Of a stretch of 64,000 nucleotides of DNA, positions 1 through 9,251 are shown piece after piece (positions within the stretch are counted from its first letter, which is position 1; every line of letters begins with the position of its first letter). The notes beneath the pieces were generated by a model. That model was not told the origin of the DNA. It did no database searches and was given only the letters and a program-made list of their open reading frames with translations. Position numbers and translations under genes: made by a program. Source of the stretch: Candidatus Fermentithermobacillus carboniphilus (GTDB taxonomy: Bacteria > Bacillota > Sulfobacillia > Fermentithermobacillales > Fermentithermobacillaceae); contig CP062796.1 in the NCBI GenBank assembly GCA_018208355.1, positions 1,024,494-1,088,493 of the forward strand. The letters are read 5' to 3'.

Positions 1-645
1 CTCAACTAGCTCCACGTTATGACCTGCGCACTCAGTTTTTGTGAGTACCACATGGTCCGCAGAACTGTTATCAATACCTACACGCATACCGTCCCGGATC
101 TGGGTCTCGTCGCCGGATGCAAATAGGACGCGGTGACCTGAAACATAGGATTGCGGCCCAAATTCTATTACCGGCTCAACCTCGGAACTGTTCTCTTCGG
201 CTGCAAGCTTGGATATCACTGCGAAATCATATTGTTGTCGTTTGAGGCTTTCAATGCGGTTGGAACTACCGCGCATATACGCGAGGTTAAACGGAAGCCC
301 GGCTGTCCTAAACACTTGGTATAGACCTGTAGCAAGACCTTCGTATCGTCTTGAATAAGGGAGAGGCATGACTCCCGTGACCGACCGAGCGCCACCGTTC
401 AGCCATAGTTTTTTGTAGTCAATTGCAGTAATTTGCGTTCCCAGGTGCCCGCGGCGTTCGAGCTGCACAGCCCCCTGTTCCTCAAGGTAATTCAATGCAG
501 ATTGAATTGTCCCTCTACCCAGGTCGAACTTCTCGGAGTAAAAGGCAACAGTTGCCAACCGCTGCCCGGGCTCCATTGCCAAAAGCTCAAGAGCAAGTTT
601 TTGGACCGCGGTACCCGTACTGGTCAGGAAAAAGTCATCAGACAC
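1..645 (-). CDS. yhfZ: YhfZ-like GntR-type transcriptional regulator, 3' end outside window
   Basis: The reading frame is open for 215 codons from a GTG at 645 (a stop codon lies directly before it, and a G-rich stretch upstream could serve as ribosome binding site) to the window edge. Residues of about 8-65 form a winged-helix domain (GTAVQKLALELLAMEPGQ, then a DNA-recognition segment around GRGTIQSALNYLEEQG). From about residue 80 a second domain begins (PLPYSRRYEGLATGLYQVF, FAVISKLAAEE) that resembles the periplasmic-binding-protein-like C-terminal domain of YhfZ. In Enterobacteria YhfZ is encoded with the yhf operon of metabolic enzymes of poorly known function; here the partners would lie left of the window. 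The full protein is usually about 300 residues, so roughly one third is missing. It is probably a ligand-responsive repressor. Confidence 0.8.
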   Translation of the reverse strand, partial: MSDDFFLTSTGTAVQKLALELLAMEPGQRLATVAFYSEKFDLGRGTIQSALNYLEEQGAVQLERRGHLGTQITAIDYKKLWLNGGARSVTGVMPLPYSRRYEGLATGLYQVFRTAGLPFNLAYMRGSSNRIESLKRQQYDFAVISKLAAEENSSEVEPVIEFGPQSYVSGHRVLFASGDETQIRDGMRVGIDNSSADHVVLTKTECAGHNVELVE

Positions 646-778
646 TTATGGCGGCCCCCCGTAGGCTCGGTAAGCCTTAGACAGGTAAAACAATAAACAG
701 TATTTTGTACATTAGCATTGTATGTCTTCAATTGCTGACCTGTCAACATGTCCTGAACCTGATCTACTCTTGGTAACT

Positions 779-1177
779 CTAGACGAGGTCACCCCCGGAA
801 TGAAAGAAATGGCTCCGGACCCCGTAAAGCTGTGATGGCTCGTCGATTTCGTCCAGAAGCACATTAACTGCTTGTCGCTCTTCTCCATACGAAAGGTGCT
901 ACTTGAGGTCCTCGACTTTTCTGCGGAAGGCATCGAGATCTCCGTAGCCGGCATTATAAGCCGGGAAAGTGCCCACATATCTGGCCTCGTTTGGCGAAGC
1001 CGCGACAAACGCCCGGACAAACACTGGGTCTGGAACATGCTCGGTCCCTAGACTTTTCTGAGGTATTACCCGACATCCGAGTGGTCTCCACCAAACACAC
1101 CGCGCTCGAAGAGGAGGAGACCCCCCATGGTAGTTTGCCCAGGGAAGTGTTAGATCCCCGGCCCGCTCAAGCGTCAT
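779..1177 (-). pseudogene. Degraded ORF of unknown family
   Basis: One minus-strand frame reads coherently from about 1037 downward: AFVAASPNEARYVGTFPAY, then NAGYGDLDAFRRKVEDLK, a TAG stop at 899-901, then in the same frame YGEERQAVNVLLDEIDEP to a second stop at 779. The protein-like composition on both sides of the stop suggests a decayed gene and not chance. I do not recognise the family; the string YVGT-x4-YNAG vaguely recalls ArdA antirestriction proteins, but the rest does not support that. The part above 1040 looks like noise. Confidence 0.3.
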
Positions 1178-1253
1178 TGAACTACTACTACCTCTACACT
1201 ACATCTCTGGACCAGACTACGTGTATGCTTGTTAACACCACCAGCGGTGTGGA

Positions 1254-1768
1254 TTGGTCGTGTCATCTATGGATTCGTGTGGATCTCCGTCTGGCTGTGT
1301 GTCCGACTGGCGGTTAGACTGCGCCCCTATACCCAACGAGATCCAACCACGAGCTCCGGAGTGGCCAATCCGCGTAGATGGCTATAGCCTCGAAATGGGT
1401 TACCGACCTAACATGCTGGTGATCTTGGCAGGGAATACCCGTGACGAGATATGGCTCCTTGGAAACCTAGATTGGGCGGCGGTCGACGGGCAAAAAGTTT
1501 ATGCCTATACCACTAACGGACTCTTATACCTAATTGATTTCGCGAGAGCGAGAAAGTAACCGGTCCAGCCAGACCACCACCCCTAGGCCGATATCGATGA
1601 GATTCTCCTCGGCAACAAGGAACTCCGGTTCCTTTCTGTGATGGACGATGTTCAGATTGCCGGACTGCACAGCTACCTTCTTGGTTTACGACTATGGCAG
1701 TTATGCTGCTGGGATGGTATATTCCAGATTACCAGCTTTTTCAATCGTACGGCGAGGTGGTTAATGTG
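1254..1768 (+). pseudogene. Degraded ORF ending on the flavoprotein start codon
   Basis: A plus-strand frame runs from a TTG at 1254 (GYSLEMGYRPNMLVILAGN, AVDGQKVYAYTTNGLLYLID) to a stop at 1557, then a second stop near 1584. It continues in the same frame as DIDEILLGNKELRFLSVMDD and ends at TGA 1766-1768, which overlaps the GTG of the next gene. The overlap and coherent composition suggest the remains of an upstream cistron once translationally coupled to the flavoprotein. The family is not recognised. Confidence 0.3.
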
Positions 1769-3505
1769 ATTCAGGAAAGCAAAAGCCGAGCGGTAGTCTT
1801 AGGCCAGGGTGCGGCGGGCCTTACCGCCGCTCTCACAATAGCAAGACAGGGACTCAAAGTGACCTCCATCTCAAAGGTGCGGCCAGGAGGCGCTACATGC
1901 ACAATATATGCCGGCGGAGGGTTTACCCTAGGCATTGAAGGCATGACGCCCGAGGACCACAAGACGATGACGCTGGAAACCGGGAGGCATCTTAACCGGC
2001 CTGACCTCCTGGAAGTGTTTGCTCAAGAGGCGCCATCCATCGTTAAGTTGCTGGAAGATATCGGAGTAAGTTTCCGGAAACGGCGGGGTGGCCTGTCCAT
2101 TGTGAAAGACCCGAGTTTTCCTCTTCTCGGAGGAAAACCCCTTATAGACAGCCTTTATCGGGCCTGCCTGGATGCAGGGGTGGAATTCCGCCAGAACCTC
2201 ATAGCTTCTAAGATACTCGTAGGCAACCGCGGAGTCTCCGGGATAGAATGTGTCGACTATCAGACTGCGACTGTAGAAACACTCCAAGCAGAGGCCGTGG
2301 TTCTCGCCACCGGAGGGGGAGGCTCTCTTTATGAGAGGACCGATAACCCTCAACGAATCACCGGCGATGGTTACAGGCTGGCATTTCTTGCTGGTTGCTT
2401 CCTTTCAGACATGGAATTCGTCCAGTTCTATCCAATCGGTATCGATATACCAGGTGGGGCACACTGGTTCATGGATCTTTCCATCATCGACCGGGCCAGA
2501 GTAACTAATTCCCGAGGGGAAGAATTCCTCAAAGACATGCTCTTACGTGAAGGGATTAAGACCGGACGAGAAGCCAACCTTCTTGCAAGGGATAAGTGCT
2601 CCGTCGCCATCGCATTGGAAAATAGAAAAGGCACCGTGCTACTCCACCTGGAAGACGTGGGGCAAAAGGAGTTTGAGGAAGATCCCTACCTCAGCACCAT
2701 CGCAAGGATGTTTCCCAGGTCGTCGCCTCCCTGGGGTGGGCCGGTAGAAGTCCGTCCAATCCAGCACTATTTCCCGGGAGGAGTAATCATCGGTACCTCC
2801 GGGGAAACAAACCTCCCTGGGCTTTTCGCAGCAGGGGAAGTTACCGGAGGTGTTGACGGGGCCAACCGCGTGGGGGGAAACGCCTTAACCAACTGTTTAG
2901 TATTCGGTTCTAGAGCAGGTATGGGGGCAGCCTCTTACTTATCCGACAGCTCTACGGGACAATCGGCCTGGAAAGAGCCCCTGGTCCTCTGTGATATCCA
3001 AGTTTCCCGGGGTGGAGTCCGGGACGACGGTGCGCCTCCCCTTGGGAAGAAATCGTGTGGGATCAGTTCCCGGGTACCAGGAGGATCCGAACAGAACTAC
3101 GTTTCAATCGACCTTCCTTGCGAATCGGGCGCTAAAAAATGGTTGACTACTTGGAGGGATGGAACTGTCAGACCCGAGTCTCTGAGGGAAGAATTGCGGC
3201 GTCTTGCGTCCCGGCATCTCCTGCCCGTCCGGGATGAAGAAGGGCTTTCCGTCTGTATTCAAGCCCTGGATCACCTACGCGAGTCCCTCGCCAAACAGAG
3301 CGTGAAAGATTCCCGGGATATCCTCTTAGCCTTTGAGAACTTGGGACTCTGGTACACTGCAGCTTTCGTATCATTGGGAGCCTATATACGCCGGGAATCC
3401 CGGGGAGCACACTTCAGGATCGATTACCCGGAAGAACGCGAAGAGTGGAAAAGGCACATCGTAATTGGAAGAATGGGCGAGAAGATGGTTGCACAGGTTT
3501 CATGA
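1766..3505 (+). CDS. FAD-dependent dehydrogenase of the SdhA/FrdA/NadB family
   Basis: A flavoprotein of 579 residues. The GTG at 1766 is chosen because GAGGTGG lies six bases upstream; a longer frame back to 1694 has no such site. The N-terminus has the dinucleotide-binding loop GQGAAGLTAAL, followed by the ATGGGG segment and, near residue 380, AAGEVTGGVDGANRVGGNAL, the FAD-binding signature of fumarate reductase/succinate dehydrogenase/L-aspartate oxidase flavoproteins. The C-terminal helical part ends with RRESRGAHFRIDYPE, typical of SdhA and NadB. There is no iron-sulfur subunit or cytochrome gene beside it, so it may be a soluble oxidoreductase of unknown substrate. It differs from the fumarate reductase fragment at 35.6 kb. 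The fold is firm; the substrate cannot be assigned. Confidence 0.8.
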   Translation: MIQESKSRAVVLGQGAAGLTAALTIARQGLKVTSISKVRPGGATCTIYAGGGFTLGIEGMTPEDHKTMTLETGRHLNRPDLLEVFAQEAPSIVKLLEDIGVSFRKRRGGLSIVKDPSFPLLGGKPLIDSLYRACLDAGVEFRQNLIASKILVGNRGVSGIECVDYQTATVETLQAEAVVLATGGGGSLYERTDNPQRITGDGYRLAFLAGCFLSDMEFVQFYPIGIDIPGGAHWFMDLSIIDRARVTNSRGEEFLKDMLLREGIKTGREANLLARDKCSVAIALENRKGTVLLHLEDVGQKEFEEDPYLSTIARMFPRSSPPWGGPVEVRPIQHYFPGGVIIGTSGETNLPGLFAAGEVTGGVDGANRVGGNALTNCLVFGSRAGMGAASYLSDSSTGQSAWKEPLVLCDIQVSRGGVRDDGAPPLGKKSCGISSRVPGGSEQNYVSIDLPCESGAKKWLTTWRDGTVRPESLREELRRLASRHLLPVRDEEGLSVCIQALDHLRESLAKQSVKDSRDILLAFENLGLWYTAAFVSLGAYIRRESRGAHFRIDYPEEREEWKRHIVIGRMGEKMVAQVS

Positions 3506-3623
3506 CCTTTTTCTCGGAGGAGAGAAACGATTTACTTCTCGTAGGCTGGCAGGCGATGCAAGAGACACAAGCTTTGGGATGTACGATTTGGTTCGTGCTC
3601 TGTGTTACCATTTGATTCTTAGG

Positions 3624-3629
3624 TATAAT
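3624..3629 (+). promoter_or_regulatory. -10 box TATAAT upstream of the broken MFS gene
   Basis: A perfect TATAAT lies 40 bases before the TTG start at 3669, with an AGGAG ribosome binding site at 3655-3659 between them. The -35 region (around 3601-3607, TGTGTT) is weak. Confidence 0.5.
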
Positions 3630-3668
3630 GGCACAGAGTTTTGACCCTAGGGTCAGGAGCGGTACTCT

Positions 3669-4986
3669 TTGAAGCGGCGGCAATTGGCCATCTGTTACGC
3701 CTATATGTGTCTCTTTTCTCTGCGCTTCTCTGAAGTGTACTGGGTGATTTTTCTCAGGAGCAAGGGGCTCTCGTTTGCGGCCATAGGACTCCTCGAGACC
3801 ATCTTCCACATATCTTCAATGTAAGGGGAAATCCGCACGGGAATTTTAGCCGAAAGAAAGGGCCGGAAAGTCAGCCTCGTGGCAGGAAGGACCGTGGCTG
3901 CCATTTCCTCCCTTTTAATCCTTGAGGCTCCATCGTGGTCTCTTTTGGCAGTAGGCTTTGTTCTAAATGCTATTTCGTACACATGTCACTCAGGAGCCTT
4001 TGAAGCTCTAGTCTACGACTCACTATCCCCAGCTCAGAATGGAGAATTCACGCGGCTCTGGGGAAATCTAAATCCTATCTACCTGGCGGGCACCGCGCTT
4101 ACCGCCATTTGCGCGGCTGTAATAGCACGTTTGTCCCTGGATTGGCTGTATGTCATGTCGGTTGCGGTGGACCTTGTGGCCGTATTTGTATCTTTTCTTT
4201 TTGATGAACCACCTCGGATACACAAGGCCGGGTTACCGGAGGTTCAATACGATGCTTCTTTGGAACATGGTCATAAACAGGTACCAGGTTCTGAATCGGA
4301 GTGCCAACCAGGCTCGAAACTGGACAATCACAACAATAGACTAGCCTATGTAGCCTATGTCAACGAACACCAAGCGTGCCAACCAGACTCCGAACTCGAC
4401 AATCACTTCAGACACGGGATCCTGACCGACATCCGTAACCTCGTCAAAACCTTGCAGAAAAGCGACCTCCGCAACCTTCTTTTCCTCTGGGCGCTTGTGT
4501 GCGCACTTGGAACGTCTATCCGCTTTCTGGGCCAATCTTTCCTGCAAGAACACGGTATTTCTATCACGTTCATCGGCATCGCGGGCACCCTGGGAAACCT
4601 TCTTGCCATCGTCCCAACCCGTTATTCTTACCGCCTTCAGGCGAGGTTTGGTAGTCTCAGGCCCGTCGTTATCGGGAGTTTCCTCGTCCCAGCATTTGGT
4701 ACTTTCTTTGGCCCTCGTGCCCCGGCGAGGAGACCTCCCTTCCAAATGCTTGGCGGGAGTTATGTATCTGAGCCTTACGGTAGCAATGGAAACAATGTAC
4801 CCAATTTTCTCGGATGTCGTTAACTCGAAAGTTGGCTCCCACCAGCGGGCGACCGCCCCCTCTTCCGGGAACATGATGTTCAGTTTGGCCATGATGGGTG
4901 TCTTCCCTACTATAGGGTTTATCGGAGACCGAATAGGGCTGTCCACCGGAATGATAGGAACAAGTAGCGCCACAGTTTTAGTATAG
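3669..4986 (+). pseudogene. MFS transporter, interrupted by a stop codon and a frameshift
   Basis: The frame opens at TTG 3669 behind AGGAG and reads a typical first helix (AICYAYMCLFSLRFSEVYWV) and loop (GLLETIFHISSM). It then meets TAA at about 3820 exactly where family members carry a hydrophobic residue before GEIPTG, here GEIRTGILAERKGRKVS. The frame continues through the N-terminal half (FEALVYDSLSPAQNGEF) and helix 7-8 region to about 4705. There the reading shifts frame and continues as LAGVMYLSLTVAMETMYPIF and DRIGLSTGMIGTSS to a stop at 4986. Both halves belong to one drug/sugar-type major facilitator of about 400 residues, similar in layout to the intact one at 15980. The central loop carries a duplicated segment (4301-4406). 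It is very probably non-functional. Confidence 0.75.
4301..4406 (+). repeat. Two imperfect 31-bp direct repeats, 75 bp apart, in the MFS pseudogene
   Basis: GTGCCAACCAGGCTCGAAAC... at 4301-4331 recurs at 4376-4406 with a few changes. It is in frame (25 codons) and gives CQPGSKLDNH and CQPDSELDNH in the central cytoplasmic loop. Between them GCCTATGTA is repeated in tandem. Confidence 0.75.
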
Positions 4987-5069
4987 TCCCCATCATCCGT
5001 GCGCTTTGCCAAACCGGATGTCAGACCGCCCAAGCCACCGATTCTAGCGGAAATTAGACGTTCCAGCCA

Positions 5070-5099
5070 GATCTCTTGTGTTAAGATCTCTTGTGTTAA
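5070..5099 (+). repeat. Perfect 15-bp tandem duplication
   Basis: GATCTCTTGTGTTAA occurs twice in direct succession between the MFS pseudogene and the convergent nucleotidyltransferase gene. It looks like a recent slippage event in non-coding DNA. Confidence 0.85.
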
Positions 5100-5232
5100 G
5101 TTACTAGTTACTTTAAGCAAGCCTACCCCTACAGAGGTTCTGCTACCTCAATCTGCATGAGGGCCTGAGTCAATATAGCGCGCTTCCTAAATCCTGACCT
5201 GGTAAGCTCGGAGCACGTACAGGCTCTTTTGT

Positions 5233-6015
5233 CTACTTAAGCCTCATGATCTTATCTTTCATAAACCGGAAGAACGGTTCATTCACGTGAACGCGGACCT
5301 CCTCAGGGAGGGCCTTATAAACTTCTTCCGCAAGCCTCACAATCATAGTCACTCCATCCGGAAGAAACGACGGACCTATCATATCCATAGCCTTCTGCAT
5401 CTGTTCGCGTACCTCAACCGGCATCACAAATGACAGGTTCTTGAACCCAAGCTGGGATTGCTCTCGCTGGTACAGGTACCGGAACAACTGTGCCAGAAAA
5501 CTGGTTAGGTGGCTGGCGAGTCTCGAAGCCCACAGAAAGTCGTTTCTACGGAATGCCGCTTCGAATTCAAGGAGCGAGAAGGAAAAACTGTTGAACGCCA
5601 TGCCGGCTTGAACTGGCGTCAACGCAAGTTCCAAAGCTCGATATGATCGCAGTATGCCTTCAGGATCGTATAACACCTTGATAGCGTCAGTATTCTTGAG
5701 TGTGGCCTCAGTCACCGTATACAGGTCAAAGTGAAGACCGTCATCGTAAACAGCTACTACCTGAGGACCAACGAAATCAGCATGAGACCAGAAAAGGAGT
5801 GGGCGGTATGCTTGGAGAATATTAAGCCGGTCTTCCAAGAACTGCGGCATGCGTTCATCATACACGAGACAGTAAAAGTCTATATCTGACCATTCGTCGC
5901 CCTCTCCCCTGGCTAGGGATCCTTTAAGAAAGGCAGCTCGTACCGCAGGATGCTCGCGCACCCTTTCGAGTACAGCATTGATGGCATTCCACTGCCTGGT
6001 CTCTCGATGAACCAC
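5233..6015 (-). CDS. Nucleotidyltransferase-domain protein (aminoglycoside/HEPN-MNT style)
   Basis: A protein of 260 residues. GTG at 6015 is taken as start because GGAGGG lies seven bases upstream; the frame extends further without a ribosome binding site. Residues of about 30-55 carry KGSLARGEGDEWSDIDFY, the pol-beta nucleotidyltransferase motif (GS-x8-DxD) that binds metal and NTP; a third acidic residue may be in LHFDLYTV. The rest is helical, as in streptomycin/kanamycin adenylyltransferase-like proteins and stand-alone MNT proteins. No HEPN toxin partner is adjacent, so a toxin-antitoxin role is not supported. The substrate could be an antibiotic, a protein or an RNA. It lies convergent to the MFS pseudogene. 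Confidence 0.75.
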   Translation of the reverse strand: MVHRETRQWNAINAVLERVREHPAVRAAFLKGSLARGEGDEWSDIDFYCLVYDERMPQFLEDRLNILQAYRPLLFWSHADFVGPQVVAVYDDGLHFDLYTVTEATLKNTDAIKVLYDPEGILRSYRALELALTPVQAGMAFNSFSFSLLEFEAAFRRNDFLWASRLASHLTSFLAQLFRYLYQREQSQLGFKNLSFVMPVEVREQMQKAMDMIGPSFLPDGVTMIVRLAEEVYKALPEEVRVHVNEPFFRFMKDKIMRLK

Positions 6016-6221
6016 TTTCCAACCCTCCCGTGTATAAGAAAGAGCACACAGCTGTGGTACATGCCTGGGTCTCATCGAACTCTACGTCGAGATACGTAAA
6101 CATCTTTCAACTAGGTCTCACTCAGTACCTTCTCAGCCGCTGAAGACCGCCTTCCTCGTTTTTAGGAAGAATCTAACCATTGAGGCACTGGAGTGCCCGT
6201 CTATTTACCTGTCTTAGCAGG

Positions 6222-6590
6222 TCACTGACGCCGAAACTGCCCTCGGCTAGCAAAAGGATAGGCCATCATATCCAACGTCAGATTACCCCTGATGAAACGA
6301 GAGCCACACGTTTCCCTGCCAAGAAGTCTTTCACCTTAAGCGCGCCTGCAAGCGGAGCAGCACCGGTTCCCTCTACAATCTGGTGCGCTGAATCCATCAA
6401 TATACGATTGCATCCTTTATCTCCTCCTCTGACACAGGCACCATATCATTAAGGAGCCGCCAAAGAATCTTCATCATTCTATGGGCACTCGTGTAGCGAG
6501 ACCACCAGCAACGGTCTCAGCTGTCTCGGTTAAAACAAGGTGCTTTCCTTTCCAGGAGAGATAGATGGCGGAGCGAACACCCCACGTTTT
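6222..6590 (-). pseudogene. Threonine ammonia-lyase relic, C-terminal part only
   Basis: On the minus strand three frames join to give the end of a biosynthetic or catabolic threonine dehydratase. The pieces are VRSAIYLSWKGKHLVLTETA followed by GLATRVPIE, then LLNDMVPVSEEEIKDAI, then MDSAHQIVEGTGAAPLAGAL followed by KVKDFLAGKRVALVSSG, and finally NLTLDMMAYPFASRGQFRRQ before a stop at 6222. At least three frameshifts and two stops separate them. The N-terminal two thirds, including the PLP lysine, are absent; in their place the primase-helicase gene begins four bases away. This is an unambiguous gene remnant. Confidence 0.8.
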
Positions 6591-6593
6591 GGT

Positions 6594-9251
6594 CTAACGT
6601 CGAATACCACATGCATCTTCTACAACCTGGGTCAGGTTTTCCGTCTCCTGTTTCGTGAAGAGACCTCGAATACTACATGCATCCTCTATAACCGAGTACC
6701 CCATAGCTTTGTATCCTTTTACTCTTTTTTCGTACATGCGCCGTAAAATAGGCACATGAACGTCTACGTAGTCATAGATCTGGACCACGCGCTTTCCTTC
6801 ATTCAGCCGGTGCAACCGCCCCGCGTACTGCTGCAGAGTGCCACGCCACGAGATAGGCATGGCAAGGAAGAGAGTATCGAGCCGCGCGTCGTCAAAGCCC
6901 TCTCCGATGTACCGGCCAGTGGCGATTATCACTCTTTCCTGGTCGTCAGGAATTGCGGCGATTTGTTCGAGCACAAGCCTGGTCTGTTTAGTTCCCATCC
7001 TTCCACGTAGCACGAAAACATTTCCCACCAAACCCATTAAGCGTTCGGCAATTACATCTAAATGCTCGCTTCGCTCTGTAAGCACAAGGGGTGATCGTCC
7101 TGATTTAACGGCGCTTACTAAGTCAGCGACTATCATATCGTTACGCCGAGAGTCATTAACCAAGGCCTTATAGATATCTTGAATTTTGGGTCGGGTAGAA
7201 TCTTCATCTTCCTCCATGCGAAAATCGGTCTCTCTCGGAAAAACTACGTGGTCAAAGGGCATGTCTTTAGCCTGTTTTCTGAGGTCGGTGCGATAGCGAA
7301 TTGGACCGCACTGCATGATGACAATCGGATGATGACCGTCTCTACGTACAGGGGTGGCTGTGAGACCGACAACGTATTTTGCCTTCACTTGCTTCAGTAC
7401 CTGCTCGAAACTGAACGCGGAAACATGATGGCATTCGTCGACAATCACTTGACCGTAATCAGCGACCAGGTCGTCGACATCACCCCCATGGTTGATGCTC
7501 TGGAGCATGGCGACGTCAATAATCCCGGTTACGTATCGTTTCCCTGCGCCGATTTCCCCGATAGACTCTTGAGAAATGCTCAGAAAATTGGCCAACTGCT
7601 CTCTCCACTGATGAAGTAAGTGGTTACGATGGACCAGCACGAGGGTGTTTACCTTCCGGGCCGCAATCAGCCACGCACCCACCACCGTCTTTCCAAAGGC
7701 TGTGCCGGCGGAGAGTACTCCGATATCGTGCGCAAGCATTGCGGCGGCAGCTTCTTTCTGCTCTGAGCGAAGCTCACCTCGGAAATTGACTTCTATGGGC
7801 CTGCCGGAAACCCTCCGGTCAACCAGGTCCATGCTGATACCGTTCGTTCGAAAAAGCTCCGATACATCATCCAAACAGCCTCTAGGAAGGCCGATATAGC
7901 GCGGGAAATCCTCGGCGCAAGAGATCACCCTGGGTTTCCCGAACGTGGACAATCGCATAGCCTGAGCTTTGTAAAACTCAGGATTCTGAAATGCCGCAAG
8001 ACGTATCAAACGGTTAGTTAAAGCAGGGGATAAGCCTTCTTTTTCTATGTACAGCAAATTGCTGTGCACTACTCTCACTCTTTCGGGAAGGGGACCTGCG
8101 ATATGATTCCGGACTGAAGATTTCTTCCCTGGAAATCCCGGGCCTTTCGCTGATGGCGGAAGCGCCCAAGGATCTTCTTCGTTTTCATCAGTCAGGCTCA
8201 ACCTGATATTCATGATACTTCCCGTCCGCGTTGCCTCGTTTATGATCTCTTCCATTTCCTGTGAGTGCAATCTCCTCACCGTAGAAAGATACAGCCACTG
8301 GTCAGGATAGGGTTTGAAATCCTTGTCTAGGAACAAGGTGTTGCCCCTGAGACTCGGACCGTACTGCAGCGGAAGGGCGATCAGATTACCAAAACCGCCT
8401 TTCGGCATTGTGTCTTGGTTCGGAAAAAGGCGGTCGTACGAATCCATCCCGATCTGATGCCTACGCTCCATGGTCCTCGTTAATAGGAAAGTTCCGAGTT
8501 TCCTTGCTTGGCGGGCAGGAACGGGGGAATGGAAGAATACCCATACGTGGGCACCGTTGCCCGAACGAGAACGTTCCACTGAGACAGGCACGGAGAGTTC
8601 CTCACAAGTACGTAAGAATGCAGCAACATCCTCCTGCCACGAACCCTTGTCGAAGTCGATTGCCAGAAACCAGCAAGTCTCGTCAGGAAGCAACGGATAC
8701 ACACCGATGGTGCATCGTCCACTCAGGTGATCCCGTATGACCTTGTCAGTGATTGGAGCAAACTGCCGGTATTTGCAAGCCGAACACTTCACTTTGGGTT
8801 TTTCACAAACAGGACGTTCCCACTCTCTGAGACAAGCCGGTGAGTATCCCGACTTCCCATCTCTGGATTCCCAGCGTACAGCATATACGTCTTCGCGACC
8901 ACGGAAGAGACTCCGGAATAGGGATATTTTTTGCTTGAGGTCATCGTACGAGGCACCTAACTCGTATTTAAGTCTCTGGTCGCTTGTGAGTGTCGGGCTT
9001 TTTACATGAACAGCTGTCGGTGACGCTGGATTTTTGTGGCCGTCCGAAAACCCTATTTCCTCAGGCGATGCCCCGAGAAGGGATTTCAACCAGGTATTTT
9101 CTTCACGAAGACGCTTGCATTCTTCCTGAACTGCTTCCAATTGCCTGCGGAGTGCCTCGGCTTCCTCCTCTGGAGCCTTCTCTTGCTCTCCCTCAGGTCG
9201 CCATTCATATTTGCCGCGGTCGGACCTCATATCCATTCGCTTCATATCCAT
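6594..9251 (-). CDS. TOTE-type archaeo-eukaryotic primase fused to SF2 helicase
   Basis: A protein of 885 residues; ATG 9251 follows AGGGGAG by eight bases. Residues of about 24-56 form a charged coiled coil. Residues of about 95-330 match the archaeo-eukaryotic primase (AEP) domain: DFD at 199-201 for metal binding, SRSGNGAHVW at 228-237 with the catalytic histidine, and a Cys cluster around 149-159. Residues of about 485-850 are an XPB-like superfamily 2 helicase: AGTAFGKTVV (Walker A variant, 515-524), VDECHH (604-609), GLTATPVRRDG (629-639), and motif VI QQYAGRLHR. This primase-helicase architecture is that of the TOTE conflict systems predicted by comparative genomics to counter invading DNA. 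No canonical TOTE partner was identified, but a nuclease gene lies 0.9 kb upstream. The last 30 residues carry an internal duplication. Confidence 0.85.
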   Translation of the reverse strand: MDMKRMDMRSDRGKYEWRPEGEQEKAPEEEAEALRRQLEAVQEECKRLREENTWLKSLLGASPEEIGFSDGHKNPASPTAVHVKSPTLTSDQRLKYELGASYDDLKQKISLFRSLFRGREDVYAVRWESRDGKSGYSPACLREWERPVCEKPKVKCSACKYRQFAPITDKVIRDHLSGRCTIGVYPLLPDETCWFLAIDFDKGSWQEDVAAFLRTCEELSVPVSVERSRSGNGAHVWVFFHSPVPARQARKLGTFLLTRTMERRHQIGMDSYDRLFPNQDTMPKGGFGNLIALPLQYGPSLRGNTLFLDKDFKPYPDQWLYLSTVRRLHSQEMEEIINEATRTGSIMNIRLSLTDENEEDPWALPPSAKGPGFPGKKSSVRNHIAGPLPERVRVVHSNLLYIEKEGLSPALTNRLIRLAAFQNPEFYKAQAMRLSTFGKPRVISCAEDFPRYIGLPRGCLDDVSELFRTNGISMDLVDRRVSGRPIEVNFRGELRSEQKEAAAAMLAHDIGVLSAGTAFGKTVVGAWLIAARKVNTLVLVHRNHLLHQWREQLANFLSISQESIGEIGAGKRYVTGIIDVAMLQSINHGGDVDDLVADYGQVIVDECHHVSAFSFEQVLKQVKAKYVVGLTATPVRRDGHHPIVIMQCGPIRYRTDLRKQAKDMPFDHVVFPRETDFRMEEDEDSTRPKIQDIYKALVNDSRRNDMIVADLVSAVKSGRSPLVLTERSEHLDVIAERLMGLVGNVFVLRGRMGTKQTRLVLEQIAAIPDDQERVIIATGRYIGEGFDDARLDTLFLAMPISWRGTLQQYAGRLHRLNEGKRVVQIYDYVDVHVPILRRMYEKRVKGYKAMGYSVIEDACSIRGLFTKQETENLTQVVEDACGIRR
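6601..6693 (-). repeat. 27-bp repeat pair, 66 bp apart, at the end of the primase-helicase gene
   Basis: CGAATACCACATGCATCTTC... at 6601-6627 recurs at 6667-6693 with three transitions. It is in frame, so the protein ends with two copies of EDAC(S/G)IR. The second copy extends the protein to its stop, suggesting the C-terminal tail arose by duplication. Confidence 0.8.

Noticed and set aside
899..1037. ArdA antirestriction protein
   Set aside because: Only a short YVGT-x4-YNAG resemblance; the rest of the frame does not match, and there is a stop inside.
5233..6015. HEPN-MNT toxin-antitoxin system
   Set aside because: The nucleotidyltransferase motif is present but no HEPN gene with Rx4-6H lies next to it, and the protein is larger than typical MNT antitoxins.
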